Below are positions 40,051 to 48,728 of a DNA stretch of 64,000 bases, piece by piece. This stretch comes from F22 sp963668535. Lineage in GTDB: Bacteria; Bacteroidota; Bacteroidia; Bacteroidales; Bacteroidaceae. How positions within the stretch are numbered: position 1 is the stretch's first letter; every line of letters begins with the position of its first letter. A program made the translations under genes and the position numbers. The notes beneath the pieces are model-generated. The model made no database searches, was not told the origin of the DNA, and saw nothing but the letters and a program-made list of their open reading frames with translations. The stretch is taken from NCBI GenBank assembly GCA_963668535.1, contig OY764867.1:682001-746000 (forward strand), given 5' to 3'.

Positions 40051-40721
40051 GTAATAATAAACGAAATATAATGCATGTTTTAGTAGCTCACGAATCAGAC
40101 ATTATTCGAAATGGTCTCATTACCATTCTAAGACAATTAAAATACGTGCATGTCCATCCTATCGAAGTACTATCTTTACGATCTATTCATAATTGTATAG
40201 ATACGCAACCAGTAGATGTATTATTTGTATCACCTAGTTTTGAAGAAAACTTTGATCTTCCTACATTTAAGGAGAAGCATCCATCTATACCTGTTATCGC
40301 GGTTCTTAGTCGTTTATATCCATCAGCTAGTATGTGTGATTATTCAGGGCGATTTACTATACTAGACCCAATAGAAAAAATCGCCGATTTACTAGTAAGC
40401 ATCGAAGAGCTACAAACAACTTTAGAGACAAATGGCAAAGAATATATACACAATGGTGATTCTACAGCTCCGACAGTAACCATTCCTAAGAATCAGGATA
40501 CAGATGCCGATAATGACACATTGAGTAGTCGAGAAAAGGATATTATCATAGCTATTGTGGAAGGGTTAAGTAATAAAGAGATAGCTGATAAATTATTTTT
40601 ATCCATCCATACAGTAATCACACACCGACGTAATATCACGAAGAAATTACAGATTCATAGTACGGCTGGACTAACGATATATGCTATAGTCAATGGGCTT
40701 GTTCAAATAGAAGAAAAATAA
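40047..40721 (+). CDS. LuxR-type transcriptional regulator with degenerate receiver domain
   Basis: The 224-residue protein has a receiver-like domain (about 8-125) and a LuxR/NarL helix-turn-helix (about 158-220, LSSREKDIIIAIVEGLSNKE and IHTVITHRRNITKKL). The position of the phosphoacceptor Asp reads VDVLFVSPSF, so Ser62 replaces Asp and ordinary phosphorylation is unlikely. Acidic residues near the N-terminus (HESD) are partly kept. No histidine kinase is adjacent. The overlapping hemerythrin gene (ATGA) suggests that redox state, rather than phosphate, controls this regulator; this is inference. Confidence 0.87.
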   Translation: MSNNKRNIMHVLVAHESDIIRNGLITILRQLKYVHVHPIEVLSLRSIHNCIDTQPVDVLFVSPSFEENFDLPTFKEKHPSIPVIAVLSRLYPSASMCDYSGRFTILDPIEKIADLLVSIEELQTTLETNGKEYIHNGDSTAPTVTIPKNQDTDADNDTLSSREKDIIIAIVEGLSNKEIADKLFLSIHTVITHRRNITKKLQIHSTAGLTIYAIVNGLVQIEEK

Positions 40722-40754
40722 ACGAAAACATCAAAGCTTGACCGTATTTTTGTA

Positions 40755-40832
40755 CAAGCGCTTGCGCCCCAAAACGCAAGCGCTTGCAAAAAGCCAAACA
40801 TCCCGATATGTAGCAAATCGCAAGCGCTTGCG
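40755..40832. repeat. Three CAAGCGCTTG palindromes spaced by 22 and 44 bp
   Basis: The perfect 10-bp palindrome occurs at 40755-40764, 40777-40786 and 40821-40830; the last extends to a perfect 14 bp. Start-to-start distances are 22 and 44 bp, close to two and four helical turns. The GC-rich cores stand out in AT-rich sequence between two convergent genes. Confidence 0.85.
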
Positions 40833-40838
40833 TTTTTT
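40771..40838 (+). terminator. Long-stem terminator after the LuxR-type gene
   Basis: Bases 40771-40787 and 40820-40836 are perfect 17-bp reverse complements with a 32-base loop, and TTTTTT runs 40833-40838. The AAAA at the other end lets it act on the opposite strand too. A competing hairpin is 40756-40766 with 40775-40785. The remaining interval to 41016 holds no credible gene. Confidence 0.65.
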
Positions 40839-41016
40839 CACTGATAAAAAGGCCAACATGGCCCTTATATTTATCCCTCCAGCCTATAGCAAGGGTTTCA
40901 AACTTTTTCACTCGAAATCCTTTAGACATAGGCATATTGACGACAATAGAAAGGATTTAGTCGCCCACAGACAGCAAATAATACATCGTACCAGAAAGGG
41001 GCACTCAACTGGCTCC

Positions 41017-42177
41017 TTACAGCTGTACATTTGACATAGGTGACTTTACAGTCTCGGTAAAACAAGTACGAATAATCTCTATCATTCTATTTGTATTATA
41101 TAATTCCATCAATCGTTCTCTGTGCACACGTTGCTGAGCTGAAGACAAAGGAGTATCTAAACTTTCTTGCGTCATCTCTTCCAATACGAACAGTTCTACA
41201 CCAATAGATCTTGCCCACTCATGAACCGGGCTGTATTTTGACAAAAATACTTTGGCACCCAAGTATAATGATGTCAAGATATTACCAATAGCCTCTTGTC
41301 TGAAATTGGCATAAACGACCACTGTGTTATTACACATCATACGAGAGTAATCATCTAGAGGCATAAAGTCAAGAATAGGATGAAATTGATCTCCAAAAAA
41401 TTGTTGTCCACCCTCAAGTACTGGTTTTCTATAATACTCACGTATTGAGTAGCTCAATGGCACACAAATGGGGCGGTTATGTAAATCAAATGTAGACAAT
41501 ATTTTAAAGGCATACAAGTGATTGTTTGTCGGTGAACAACTATTCCCCACTTGTATTCCCCCATACACATTACTTTCTCTTCCTGTATTAACTGACTGAT
41601 CTACCAAAGGTCCAAGTAATTCATCAATTGGATAATAGAAAAAAGGCACATGTTGTTTTGAAGCCATTTCAGGATAATATTGTACCAACATCTGATAATC
41701 ATTGTCAGTAGTATCCGTCATGATATGCGTTACTTTTTTTTCTACAAAATTACGTACACGCCTAGCCTTCATGGAAGCCCATATATTTTTCCAACGTGTA
41801 TTCAGATTTGATTTAAAAGGATTATCATTGTCATATAGTGGAAAGCCTTTAGGTGCGAGCAACACATTATAAAGATCCATCCCCCATATTACCCAATAAG
41901 TAGGCATTCCTTTGGGGATGCATTTATCGGCAACATTCAGAGCACAGTGTGTCAAATTATGAATAACGACATACTTAACCGTATTCCATCTTGCCATATC
42001 TGACATGTTCTGGAATTCCTTCAACCTAATAATACATGGTCCAGTCTGTACATAGGCATACTGCTTCCGACGAGATGTCACTAAAAACAAGTTTTTCCCT
42101 GGCAATGCTTCCTCAAATATCTTAATAATTCGATTAGCAATTTTCTCGTCTGGTAAAAAATGCAATACTTTGTCCAT
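41017..42177 (-). CDS. wecF: WecF/RffT-like TDP-Fuc4NAc transferase (GT56)
   Basis: In enterobacteria WecF adds 4-acetamido-4,6-dideoxygalactose to lipid-linked sugars on the inner face of the membrane. The 386-residue protein has family landmarks: WVIWGMDLYN, GIQVGNSCSPTNNH, VPLSYSIREYY and NTVVVYANFRQEAIGN. It has the usual GT56 length. It begins 6 bases after the WecE-like gene, whose product supplies the amino sugar. The acetyltransferase WecD and the rest of the enterobacterial pathway are not here, so the sugar may go into a different surface glycan. Confidence 0.87.
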   Translation of the reverse strand: MDKVLHFLPDEKIANRIIKIFEEALPGKNLFLVTSRRKQYAYVQTGPCIIRLKEFQNMSDMARWNTVKYVVIHNLTHCALNVADKCIPKGMPTYWVIWGMDLYNVLLAPKGFPLYDNDNPFKSNLNTRWKNIWASMKARRVRNFVEKKVTHIMTDTTDNDYQMLVQYYPEMASKQHVPFFYYPIDELLGPLVDQSVNTGRESNVYGGIQVGNSCSPTNNHLYAFKILSTFDLHNRPICVPLSYSIREYYRKPVLEGGQQFFGDQFHPILDFMPLDDYSRMMCNNTVVVYANFRQEAIGNILTSLYLGAKVFLSKYSPVHEWARSIGVELFVLEEMTQESLDTPLSSAQQRVHRERLMELYNTNRMIEIIRTCFTETVKSPMSNVQL

Positions 42178-42183
42178 GCTGTA

Positions 42184-43335
42184 TCAAATGGATAAATCGT
42201 TACGACTAAAGAAATTAGAAATAGACTGGCACACCAGTTTTACTTGATGTTCTGTCATGTCATTGAATAAAGGCAATCTAAGTAGACAGCATGTATAATG
42301 ATCACTTTGCGTCAATTGTTCTCCTACATATTGAGTCTTAAAATAATCACTTTTATGTAAGCTTAAATAATGAAATACGGCATGAATCTGTTGCTCTTTT
42401 AAAAAAGAAATTAACTCAGTACGTAGCTCACAAGAGGGCAATACAATATAAAAGACATGTGCATTTATTTGGTTGTACTCATAAATTCTGGGAAGACAAA
42501 AGCAGCCCTTATCAGCCAGAGGTTGAAGCACTTGTTTATACATATCCCAAAGTTGAAGTCTTCTAGCATTTAATTGCTTATATTGCGTTAACTGTCCATA
42601 CAGGAAGGCAGCAGTCAACTCATTTGGTAAAAAAGAAGAACCAGTATCGACCCAGCCATATTTATTGACTTCTCCCCGGAAGAACTCCGATCTATTGGTT
42701 CCTTTCTCCCAAATAATATCGGCTCTTCGACTGAAATGCTTATCATTTACCAACAAGGCTCCACCTTCACCACAGCTTACATTTTTGGTTTCATGAAAAG
42801 AGTATGTACCAAGGTGTCCAATAGTACCTAGGTAACGCCCTTTATATGTAGCACCGATTGCTTGAGCTGCATCTTCTACAACATAAAGATGATATTTGTC
42901 AGCTATTGCCATCAACCTATCCATATCGCATGAGGAGCCACCATAATGTACAGGAACAATGACTTTGGTACGAGACGTAATAGCTTTTTCTACCTCATCC
43001 AAATTCAAGTTAGGTGTACATCGTTCACTATCTACAAACACCAAAGTGGCTCCCTGACGCACAAAAGCAATAGCGGTAGACACAAAGGTATAACTAGGAA
43101 CAATAACTTCATCGCCAGGCCCCACATTAGTAAGGATAGCAGCCATTTCTAAGGCATCTGTACAACTTGTAGTTAACAAGCACTTCTGTACACTAAATTC
43201 ATTTTCAATATATGTTTGACACTTTTTTGTGTAAAAACCATTTCCAGCCAAAGCTCCACACATCAATGCTTTGTGAATATACTCCTCTTCCTTACCAGAA
43301 ACAAAAGCTTTATTAAATGGTACAATTTCGCTCAT
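42184..43335 (-). CDS. wecE: dTDP-4-amino-4,6-dideoxygalactose transaminase
   Basis: WecE (RffA) converts dTDP-4-keto-6-deoxyglucose to dTDP-4-amino-4,6-dideoxygalactose with PLP and glutamate. The 383-residue protein aligns by eye with E. coli WecE throughout: PFNKAFVSGKEEEYI, LLTTSCTDALEMAA, PSYTFVSTAIAFV, VVEDAAQAIGATYKGR, the PLP lysine in FHETKN, and EKGTNRSEFFRGEVNKYGW. It is full length. It forms a two-gene operon with the WecF-like gene and has a promoter element about 70 bases upstream. Confidence 0.93.
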   Translation of the reverse strand: MSEIVPFNKAFVSGKEEEYIHKALMCGALAGNGFYTKKCQTYIENEFSVQKCLLTTSCTDALEMAAILTNVGPGDEVIVPSYTFVSTAIAFVRQGATLVFVDSERCTPNLNLDEVEKAITSRTKVIVPVHYGGSSCDMDRLMAIADKYHLYVVEDAAQAIGATYKGRYLGTIGHLGTYSFHETKNVSCGEGGALLVNDKHFSRRADIIWEKGTNRSEFFRGEVNKYGWVDTGSSFLPNELTAAFLYGQLTQYKQLNARRLQLWDMYKQVLQPLADKGCFCLPRIYEYNQINAHVFYIVLPSCELRTELISFLKEQQIHAVFHYLSLHKSDYFKTQYVGEQLTQSDHYTCCLLRLPLFNDMTEHQVKLVCQSISNFFSRNDLSI

Positions 43336-43405
43336 TGCAGTAATAGATTAATTCGATAATTAAGCAACAATTTGTCTAATATTATATACGATATAAGATT
43401 TTGAG

Positions 43406-43414
43406 GCAAATATA
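43406..43414 (-). promoter_or_regulatory. Bacteroides -7 element upstream of wecE
   Basis: TATATTTGC on the minus strand matches the consensus. A TTGG about 18 bp upstream may serve as -33. It lies about 70 bases before the wecE start codon. Confidence 0.55.
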
Positions 43415-43532
43415 CTTATATAATACCTTAACCAATCAATTCACTGCATGAATTAATCATAAAATTACACATTTAATATTTGTTTACTACTGGCTTTATA
43501 AAAGGTATATTATTTACTACTGCTACTATTCA

Positions 43533-44201
43533 TTATTCCAACCGCATAGGGTAAAAGGCACTAGGAACGTGAAAATTGGGAGAATCGGTATATATAGGGA
43601 AACTAGATAAATAGTGTGGTTCTTGTGTTTTATCCCCACACTTATAAAAGTTTGCACTAAATTCTTCTGGAAACATTGCACTTTCTGTACCTATATATTT
43701 CATCAAAACAGCTTTTGGCACACCAACGATACACTCCCAATGGATAGGCTCAGACTTGGAAATAGTCTCATAAGATTGATGGGGAAAGGTCGTAAAACGT
43801 ACGATAAGATTTAGATCTTCTTGGGCAAAAGCTGCTTTGTCTGTCCTATTCATACGACATGAAGCTAAACAAGTACCGACACAATTAACCTCTATATTAA
43901 AGTAAGTCTCTTGATGAGGCATCTGCAAAAACCACTCCACACAACTATCTTCGTAAACTGGTCCCATATCATCCAAGTTCACACCACGCACGTGATATTC
44001 ATTCACTCGATACAGAGCCCAAAGATAGGAGTCATCATGAGCTATATGTACATCAACCTCGGGACATAAAGGATATTCTTTCCAATTGATCACATCTATA
44101 CTGAGGGCTTGACCTTGGTTCAAAAGTATAGTACGTAAATTGTCATCATTCACATTTACGCGTGGCAAAAGCACTGGTTTTTTATCTATTGTATTACGCA
44201 T
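43533..44201 (-). CDS. CBM9-like carbohydrate-binding family protein
   Basis: The 222-residue protein belongs to the group usually annotated as carbohydrate-binding family 9-like. It shows SIDVINWKEYPLCPEVDVHI near residue 35, YLWALYRVNEYHVRGV, the acidic EDSCVEWFLQ and YFNIEVNCVGTCLASCR, and ends with FYPMRLE. The beta-sandwich appears complete. No signal peptide is present, so it is probably cytoplasmic, which is usual for this group in Bacteroidales. No ligand is known. It stands alone between wecE and the OPT transporter. Confidence 0.8.
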   Translation of the reverse strand: MRNTIDKKPVLLPRVNVNDDNLRTILLNQGQALSIDVINWKEYPLCPEVDVHIAHDDSYLWALYRVNEYHVRGVNLDDMGPVYEDSCVEWFLQMPHQETYFNIEVNCVGTCLASCRMNRTDKAAFAQEDLNLIVRFTTFPHQSYETISKSEPIHWECIVGVPKAVLMKYIGTESAMFPEEFSANFYKCGDKTQEPHYLSSFPIYTDSPNFHVPSAFYPMRLE

Positions 44202-44282
44202 ATATTCAAAATATTAATAGTTACTTCTATGCAAGATACACATTCTAATCTTCATCAACAATCGTTTGTCGGAACGGCATAA

Positions 44283-44325
44283 AAAATATCCCCATATCCA
44301 ATACTAGAAGTCTTGGACACGGGGA
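44283..44325 (-). terminator. Hairpin terminator after the OPT transporter
   Basis: Arms 44289-44301 and 44313-44325 pair in two blocks (TCCCC/GGGGA and TCCAA/TTGGA) with a small internal mismatch. On the minus strand a T-rich run (TATTTTTT) follows. Confidence 0.7.
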
Positions 44326-44349
44326 CATTACCCTATAATTATATTTCGT

Positions 44350-46356
44350 TTAGACTCTTGTCTTCATCGAGCTTTTCACACAATAACCAATCAATACGCA
44401 ATACGCAATAACAGAAAGGCTCTGTGCATAACCGCTGTCTGACCAACCAGAGAACCATTGATCCATAGCTAAATGCACCCCTAAGAAAGCAAGTACAGCG
44501 CTAACAACTCCCATCAAAGCTCCCCCTGCGATGAATCCAGAAGCAATTAGAGTTCCCTTGTCAAAGCGGGCTGTATTCAAAGCTTCATCTTTACTACGTG
44601 TGGATACATACCAGCTAATAAGTCCGCCAACTACAAGAGGTAAATTCAATTCTAATGGGATAAACATACCCAGAGCAAATGCTAAAGCTGGAACTTTACA
44701 GATTGTCAAAACAATAGCCATAACGGCTCCAATTCCATACAACAACCAAGGAGCTGGAGTACCATTCATCAAAGGTTCTACAACTGCAGCGAGGGCATTG
44801 GCCTGTGGTGCAGCGAGAGCGTTATCTCCTGTAAAGCCATAAGCTTTATTCAAAACAATCATCACACCACCTACTGTGGCAGCTGAAACTAAAGTGCCTA
44901 GAAATTTCCAACCTTCTTGTTTTGCTGGAGTCGTTCCAAGCCAATAGCCTATTTTTAAGTCTGTTATAAATCCGCCAGCCATAGCCAATGCTGTGCAGAC
45001 CACACCGCCCATCACTAATGCAGCTACCATACCTCCAGTGCCTTTCAAGCCAACTGCAGCCATTATAACTGAAGCAAGAATTAGGGTCATTAAGGTCATC
45101 CCAGATACGGGATTAGATCCTACAATTGCAATCGCATTAGCTGCAACTGTTGTGAATAGGAATGCAATGACGGCAACCAATAACAAAGCGATAATAGTAT
45201 GTAATAGATTACCACTCATTACGCCAAAATAAAAGAAGACAAGAATCAGTAAAATAGTTGCTATCACGCCATAAGCAATTACCTTCATAGGAAGATCTTT
45301 ATCTGTGCGCTCTGACTGTACCGACGCTTTAGTACCTCTAAGTTCGCGTCCTGCTAGACCAACTGCACTCTTGATGATCCCCCACGACTTGATAATACCA
45401 ATAATACCTGCCATCGCAATACCACCAATACCAATGCTACGCGCATATTGTTTGAAAATAACTTCAGGTGACATCATACCTACAGCTTGCGTAATTTCAG
45501 TATTCCATTGATTAAGCACTGCATCTCCCCAAAAAACAGACATCAGAGGTATAATCAGCCACCATACAACCACACTACCTGCACAAATAATCAATGCATA
45601 ACGTAGCCCTACAATATAACCAAGGCCTAAAACTGCTGCACCACTATTCAATTTAAATACTAGTTTTGCTTTATCAGCCATATATTGTCCCGCAGACAGT
45701 GCAGTAGATGAGATATTTTCACTCCATAAGTGGAAAGTCGACACAATAAAATCATATAATCCACCGACAAGTCCAGCCATAAGAAGAGGTTTTGCTTGAC
45801 TTCCCCCTTTTTCACCAGAGATAAGGACTTGTGTTGTCGCAGTTGCCTCTGGAAAAGGATATTTTCCATGCATCGACTTCACAAAATATTTACGAAAAGG
45901 AATAATGAATAAGATACCTAAGATTCCACCAAGCAACGAGCTCAAAAACACTTGTAAAAAACTTACAGTCATTTCTGGATATTTATCTTTCAAAATATAC
46001 AATGCTGGTAATGTAAAAATGGCTCCTGCAACAATCACCCCACTACTTGCACCTATACTTTGAATAATCACATTTTCACCCAAAGCTTTATTTCTTTTGG
46101 CGGCTGTAGATACCCCCACAGCAATAATGGCAATCGGAATAGCAACTTCAAATACCTGCCCAACTTTTAAGCCCAGATAGGCTGCTGCCGCACTGAAAAG
46201 GATGGCCATAAATACCCCCCATAAAACCGACCACATATTCACCTCTGGATACACACCTTTTGCGTGCATCAATGGTTTGTACTCTTCTCCTTTTTTTAAA
46301 GGTCTAAAAGCGTTTTCTGGCAGCGAACTACCTAATTTCTCTGAAGAATCTTGCAT
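44350..46356 (-). CDS. OPT family oligopeptide transporter
   Basis: The 668-residue inner-membrane protein has about 15 membrane segments and no signal peptide. Typical OPT features include SAAAAYLGLKVGQVFEVAIP near the start, NVIIQSIGASSGVIVAGAIF, the FPEATATTQVLISGE stretch and IAIVGSNPVSGMTLMT. The family imports small peptides, glutathione-like compounds or metal chelates. The substrate of the bacterial branch is mostly inferred. It is followed by a terminator and preceded by the DUF1573 gene on the same strand. Confidence 0.94.
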   Translation of the reverse strand: MQDSSEKLGSSLPENAFRPLKKGEEYKPLMHAKGVYPEVNMWSVLWGVFMAILFSAAAAYLGLKVGQVFEVAIPIAIIAVGVSTAAKRNKALGENVIIQSIGASSGVIVAGAIFTLPALYILKDKYPEMTVSFLQVFLSSLLGGILGILFIIPFRKYFVKSMHGKYPFPEATATTQVLISGEKGGSQAKPLLMAGLVGGLYDFIVSTFHLWSENISSTALSAGQYMADKAKLVFKLNSGAAVLGLGYIVGLRYALIICAGSVVVWWLIIPLMSVFWGDAVLNQWNTEITQAVGMMSPEVIFKQYARSIGIGGIAMAGIIGIIKSWGIIKSAVGLAGRELRGTKASVQSERTDKDLPMKVIAYGVIATILLILVFFYFGVMSGNLLHTIIALLLVAVIAFLFTTVAANAIAIVGSNPVSGMTLMTLILASVIMAAVGLKGTGGMVAALVMGGVVCTALAMAGGFITDLKIGYWLGTTPAKQEGWKFLGTLVSAATVGGVMIVLNKAYGFTGDNALAAPQANALAAVVEPLMNGTPAPWLLYGIGAVMAIVLTICKVPALAFALGMFIPLELNLPLVVGGLISWYVSTRSKDEALNTARFDKGTLIASGFIAGGALMGVVSAVLAFLGVHLAMDQWFSGWSDSGYAQSLSVIAYCVLIGYCVKSSMKTRV

Positions 46357-46394
46357 TATTCTATACGTATAAATTAAGGAATAGGCATAAATAA

Positions 46395-46439
46395 CAAGTG
46401 GCTGCTTCTATCTGCCGAGCAAATAAAAGCTACCACTTG
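46395..46439 (-). terminator. Terminator-like hairpin after the DUF1573 gene
   Basis: Arms CAAGTGG (46395-46401) and CCACTTG (46433-46439) pair, with a further GCTT/AAGC block inside and an 18-20-base loop. No T-tract follows on the minus strand. Confidence 0.4.
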
Positions 46440-46456
46440 ATACACCTTACTATTTA

Positions 46457-46852
46457 TTATTTTTTAGGTATCATCTCTCCCTCGATAAACAATCGCATAA
46501 TGGCATGTTTCGAGTTGGTACGGATAGTAATCGATTTTTTAAATTTACCTGGAAATTTGTTTCTTCCGTTGTAAGTTACTTCTATAACACCTGTCTCACC
46601 AGCCTTAATAGGTTCTTTTGTAAATTGTGGAATCGTACATCCACAAGATGCCACGGCCTGATGAATAATCAAAGGAGCATTCCCTGTATTGGTAAATGTA
46701 AACTCGGTCTTCACGACAGGACTCTCTTCAGGAAACTCACCCACATCAATTGTAGTTTTTTCAAACTTAATATCAGCACCAGTTTCAGTGTCAGCAAATA
46801 CGACCATAACCAAAGTCATAATCATCAACGTGCTTGCTAGTAATTTTTTCAT
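46457..46852 (-). CDS. DUF1573 domain protein (exported)
   Basis: The 131-residue protein has a signal peptide (MKKLLASTLMIMTLVMVVFA) and a single immunoglobulin-like DUF1573 domain: FEKTTIDVGEFPEESPVVKT, FTFTNTGNAPLIIHQAVASC, GCTIPQF and ITIRTNSKHAIMRLFIEG. It is very common in Bacteroidetes and probably periplasmic, but its function is not established. The two nearby cysteines (VASCGCTIP) are typical of the family. It lies about 40 bases downstream of the acyl-CoA synthetase gene on the same strand and could be cotranscribed. Confidence 0.9.
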   Translation of the reverse strand: MKKLLASTLMIMTLVMVVFADTETGADIKFEKTTIDVGEFPEESPVVKTEFTFTNTGNAPLIIHQAVASCGCTIPQFTKEPIKAGETGVIEVTYNGRNKFPGKFKKSITIRTNSKHAIMRLFIEGEMIPKK

Positions 46853-46893
46853 ATTATATTTTCTACATTGATTAGTTATTTTCTTTCAATATT

Positions 46894-48552
46894 TTACCCC
46901 TTGGCCTCTTGGTACATAAATCGCTTAATACTCTTCTTTGGAGTTTTGGCAAATTCTTCAGGATAAATTTTCATTTTGGCCAATCGAGAATAAGCTGGTA
47001 ACTCAGCATTCAACGCCACGCGATTTTCTTCCATACGCACCGTCACATCATCGTTTGTCAGTCCATTAGCGAAAGCTTCATCAAAGTCTGGATACACCAA
47101 ACCGACAAGCTTATCTCCTTGCTGCACGACTAAACTTTCAGCAACATAAGGCATATTATTGAGCTTATCTTCAATTTCCTCAGGATAGATATTCTGTCCA
47201 CTAGCTCCAAGCAACATATTTTTGCTGCGTCCCTTGATAAACATATTTCCCTCAGCATCCATAATTCCTAAGTCGCCAGTACGCATCCATCCATCTTCTG
47301 TAAAAGCAGCTTGCGTAGCCTCTTTATTCTTATAGTAACCAAGCATAACATTGGCTCCCTTACACAAGATTTCACCTACTTCGTTTTGTGGGTCTTTAGA
47401 ATCAATCTTTAGTTCCATGCGAGGTGCTGCTTTGCCACAACTACCTTGTGCAAAACGTGACCAATCTTCGTAAGCTAAAATAGGGCCACATTCAGTCATT
47501 CCATATCCAACAGTATATGGGAATTGAATATCTTTTAAGAATTGTTCTATTTCTTGATTAAAAGCAGCTCCACCAACAATCACCTCAACAAATCGTCCAC
47601 CAAAAGCTTGTATCATCTTATCGCGAACAGATGCACGAATCTTATCATTGACAATAGGCACTTTCATCAACATCTTCATAGCTGGAGTTTCCAACTTTGG
47701 TAAGATACTTTTTTTGATAATCTTTTCAATAATCAAAGGAACAGCAATGACAAGATTAGGCTGAACTTCTGCAAACGCTTGAAAAATAATTTTGGGACTA
47801 GGCATACGAGTCAAAAAGTAGATATGTGCACCTACTGAAAACTCGTACAAGAACTCAAAAGCCAAGCCATACATATGTGCCATTGGCAACATAGATACTA
47901 ATTTGCTTCCTGGTTGCAGCTCCAAAACTTCATAAGCAAACTGTGTATTACTCCACAAAGAACGGTAAGGCAACATCACCCCTTTACTATATCCAGAAGT
48001 GCCACTTGTGTAATTTAACAACGCCAATTCCTCTGCGCTATCTTGATGATATTTTACATGTTCAATGCGAAAATTCTTTGGATATTTCTCACCAAATAAT
48101 TTATTAAGATTATCACGAGCAAAATCCAACTTTTTACGTCGGGATATCAAGACTGAAAAATCAGGCATAAAAATCACTCCTTCTAATTGAGGCATATGAT
48201 TTTCATTCAGATTCTCCCACATCATATCCCCTACAAAAAGCAATTTCGCTTCACAATGATTTACTATATGGTGTACGTTATCAGGCTTAAATTCATGTAA
48301 AATTGGCACAGCGACTGCACCATAAGTAAGAGTAGCTAGAAAAGTGACTCCCCAATGTGAACTGTTACGTCCACATAAAGCAATCTTATCTCCTTTTTTG
48401 ACGCCGCTATGTTCAAATAAGATATGTAATTTCTCTATTTTCCGTGCTACATCTTTATATTGCAAGGTAGCTCCCTTGTAATCAGTCAGGGCATCTAAGT
48501 CCCAGTTTTTTTTAATGCTATTCTCTATGAATGCGATAAAACTCTGTTCCAT
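46894..48552 (-). CDS. AMP-dependent long-chain fatty acid-CoA ligase
   Basis: The enzyme activates a carboxylic acid, probably a fatty acid, with ATP and joins it to CoA. The 552-residue protein has the P-loop LLNYTSGTSGYSKGVMLP (near residue 180), VGYGMTECGPILAYE, the hinge region WMRTGDLGIMD and FIKGRSKNMLLGASGQNIYP. The late lysine lies in TPKKSIKRFMYQ. It is full length, cytoplasmic or membrane-associated, with no signal. Exact chain length cannot be predicted. The acyl-CoA dehydrogenase operon about 3 kb away on the other strand could use its products. Confidence 0.92.
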   Translation of the reverse strand: MEQSFIAFIENSIKKNWDLDALTDYKGATLQYKDVARKIEKLHILFEHSGVKKGDKIALCGRNSSHWGVTFLATLTYGAVAVPILHEFKPDNVHHIVNHCEAKLLFVGDMMWENLNENHMPQLEGVIFMPDFSVLISRRKKLDFARDNLNKLFGEKYPKNFRIEHVKYHQDSAEELALLNYTSGTSGYSKGVMLPYRSLWSNTQFAYEVLELQPGSKLVSMLPMAHMYGLAFEFLYEFSVGAHIYFLTRMPSPKIIFQAFAEVQPNLVIAVPLIIEKIIKKSILPKLETPAMKMLMKVPIVNDKIRASVRDKMIQAFGGRFVEVIVGGAAFNQEIEQFLKDIQFPYTVGYGMTECGPILAYEDWSRFAQGSCGKAAPRMELKIDSKDPQNEVGEILCKGANVMLGYYKNKEATQAAFTEDGWMRTGDLGIMDAEGNMFIKGRSKNMLLGASGQNIYPEEIEDKLNNMPYVAESLVVQQGDKLVGLVYPDFDEAFANGLTNDDVTVRMEENRVALNAELPAYSRLAKMKIYPEEFAKTPKKSIKRFMYQEAKG

Positions 48553-48591
48553 TTATTATTGCACAGTTAATTTAAATCTGGGCAAATATAA

Positions 48592-48600
48592 GCCTTTCTC
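48592..48600 (-). promoter_or_regulatory. Bacteroides -7 element upstream of the acyl-CoA ligase
   Basis: TATATTTGC on the minus strand matches the consensus and lies about 40 bases before the start codon. The spacing to the nearest TTTG is too short for a proper -33. Confidence 0.55.
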
Positions 48601-48728
48601 AAAGAATATCAAGTGATTTCTAGCGTTTTTCTAGTATTTGTTCAGTGAAAGAGTATATCCTTTGTTCCACTTGTACACTTCAACTTATCCAATCATTGAT
48701 CTATTTTCATGAAGAGAAAAGCTTATAG

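Noticed and set aside
40690..41034. Overlapping frames on both strands across the CAAGCGCTTG palindromes
   Set aside because: They arise from the palindromes themselves (similar peptides on both strands) and show no family features.
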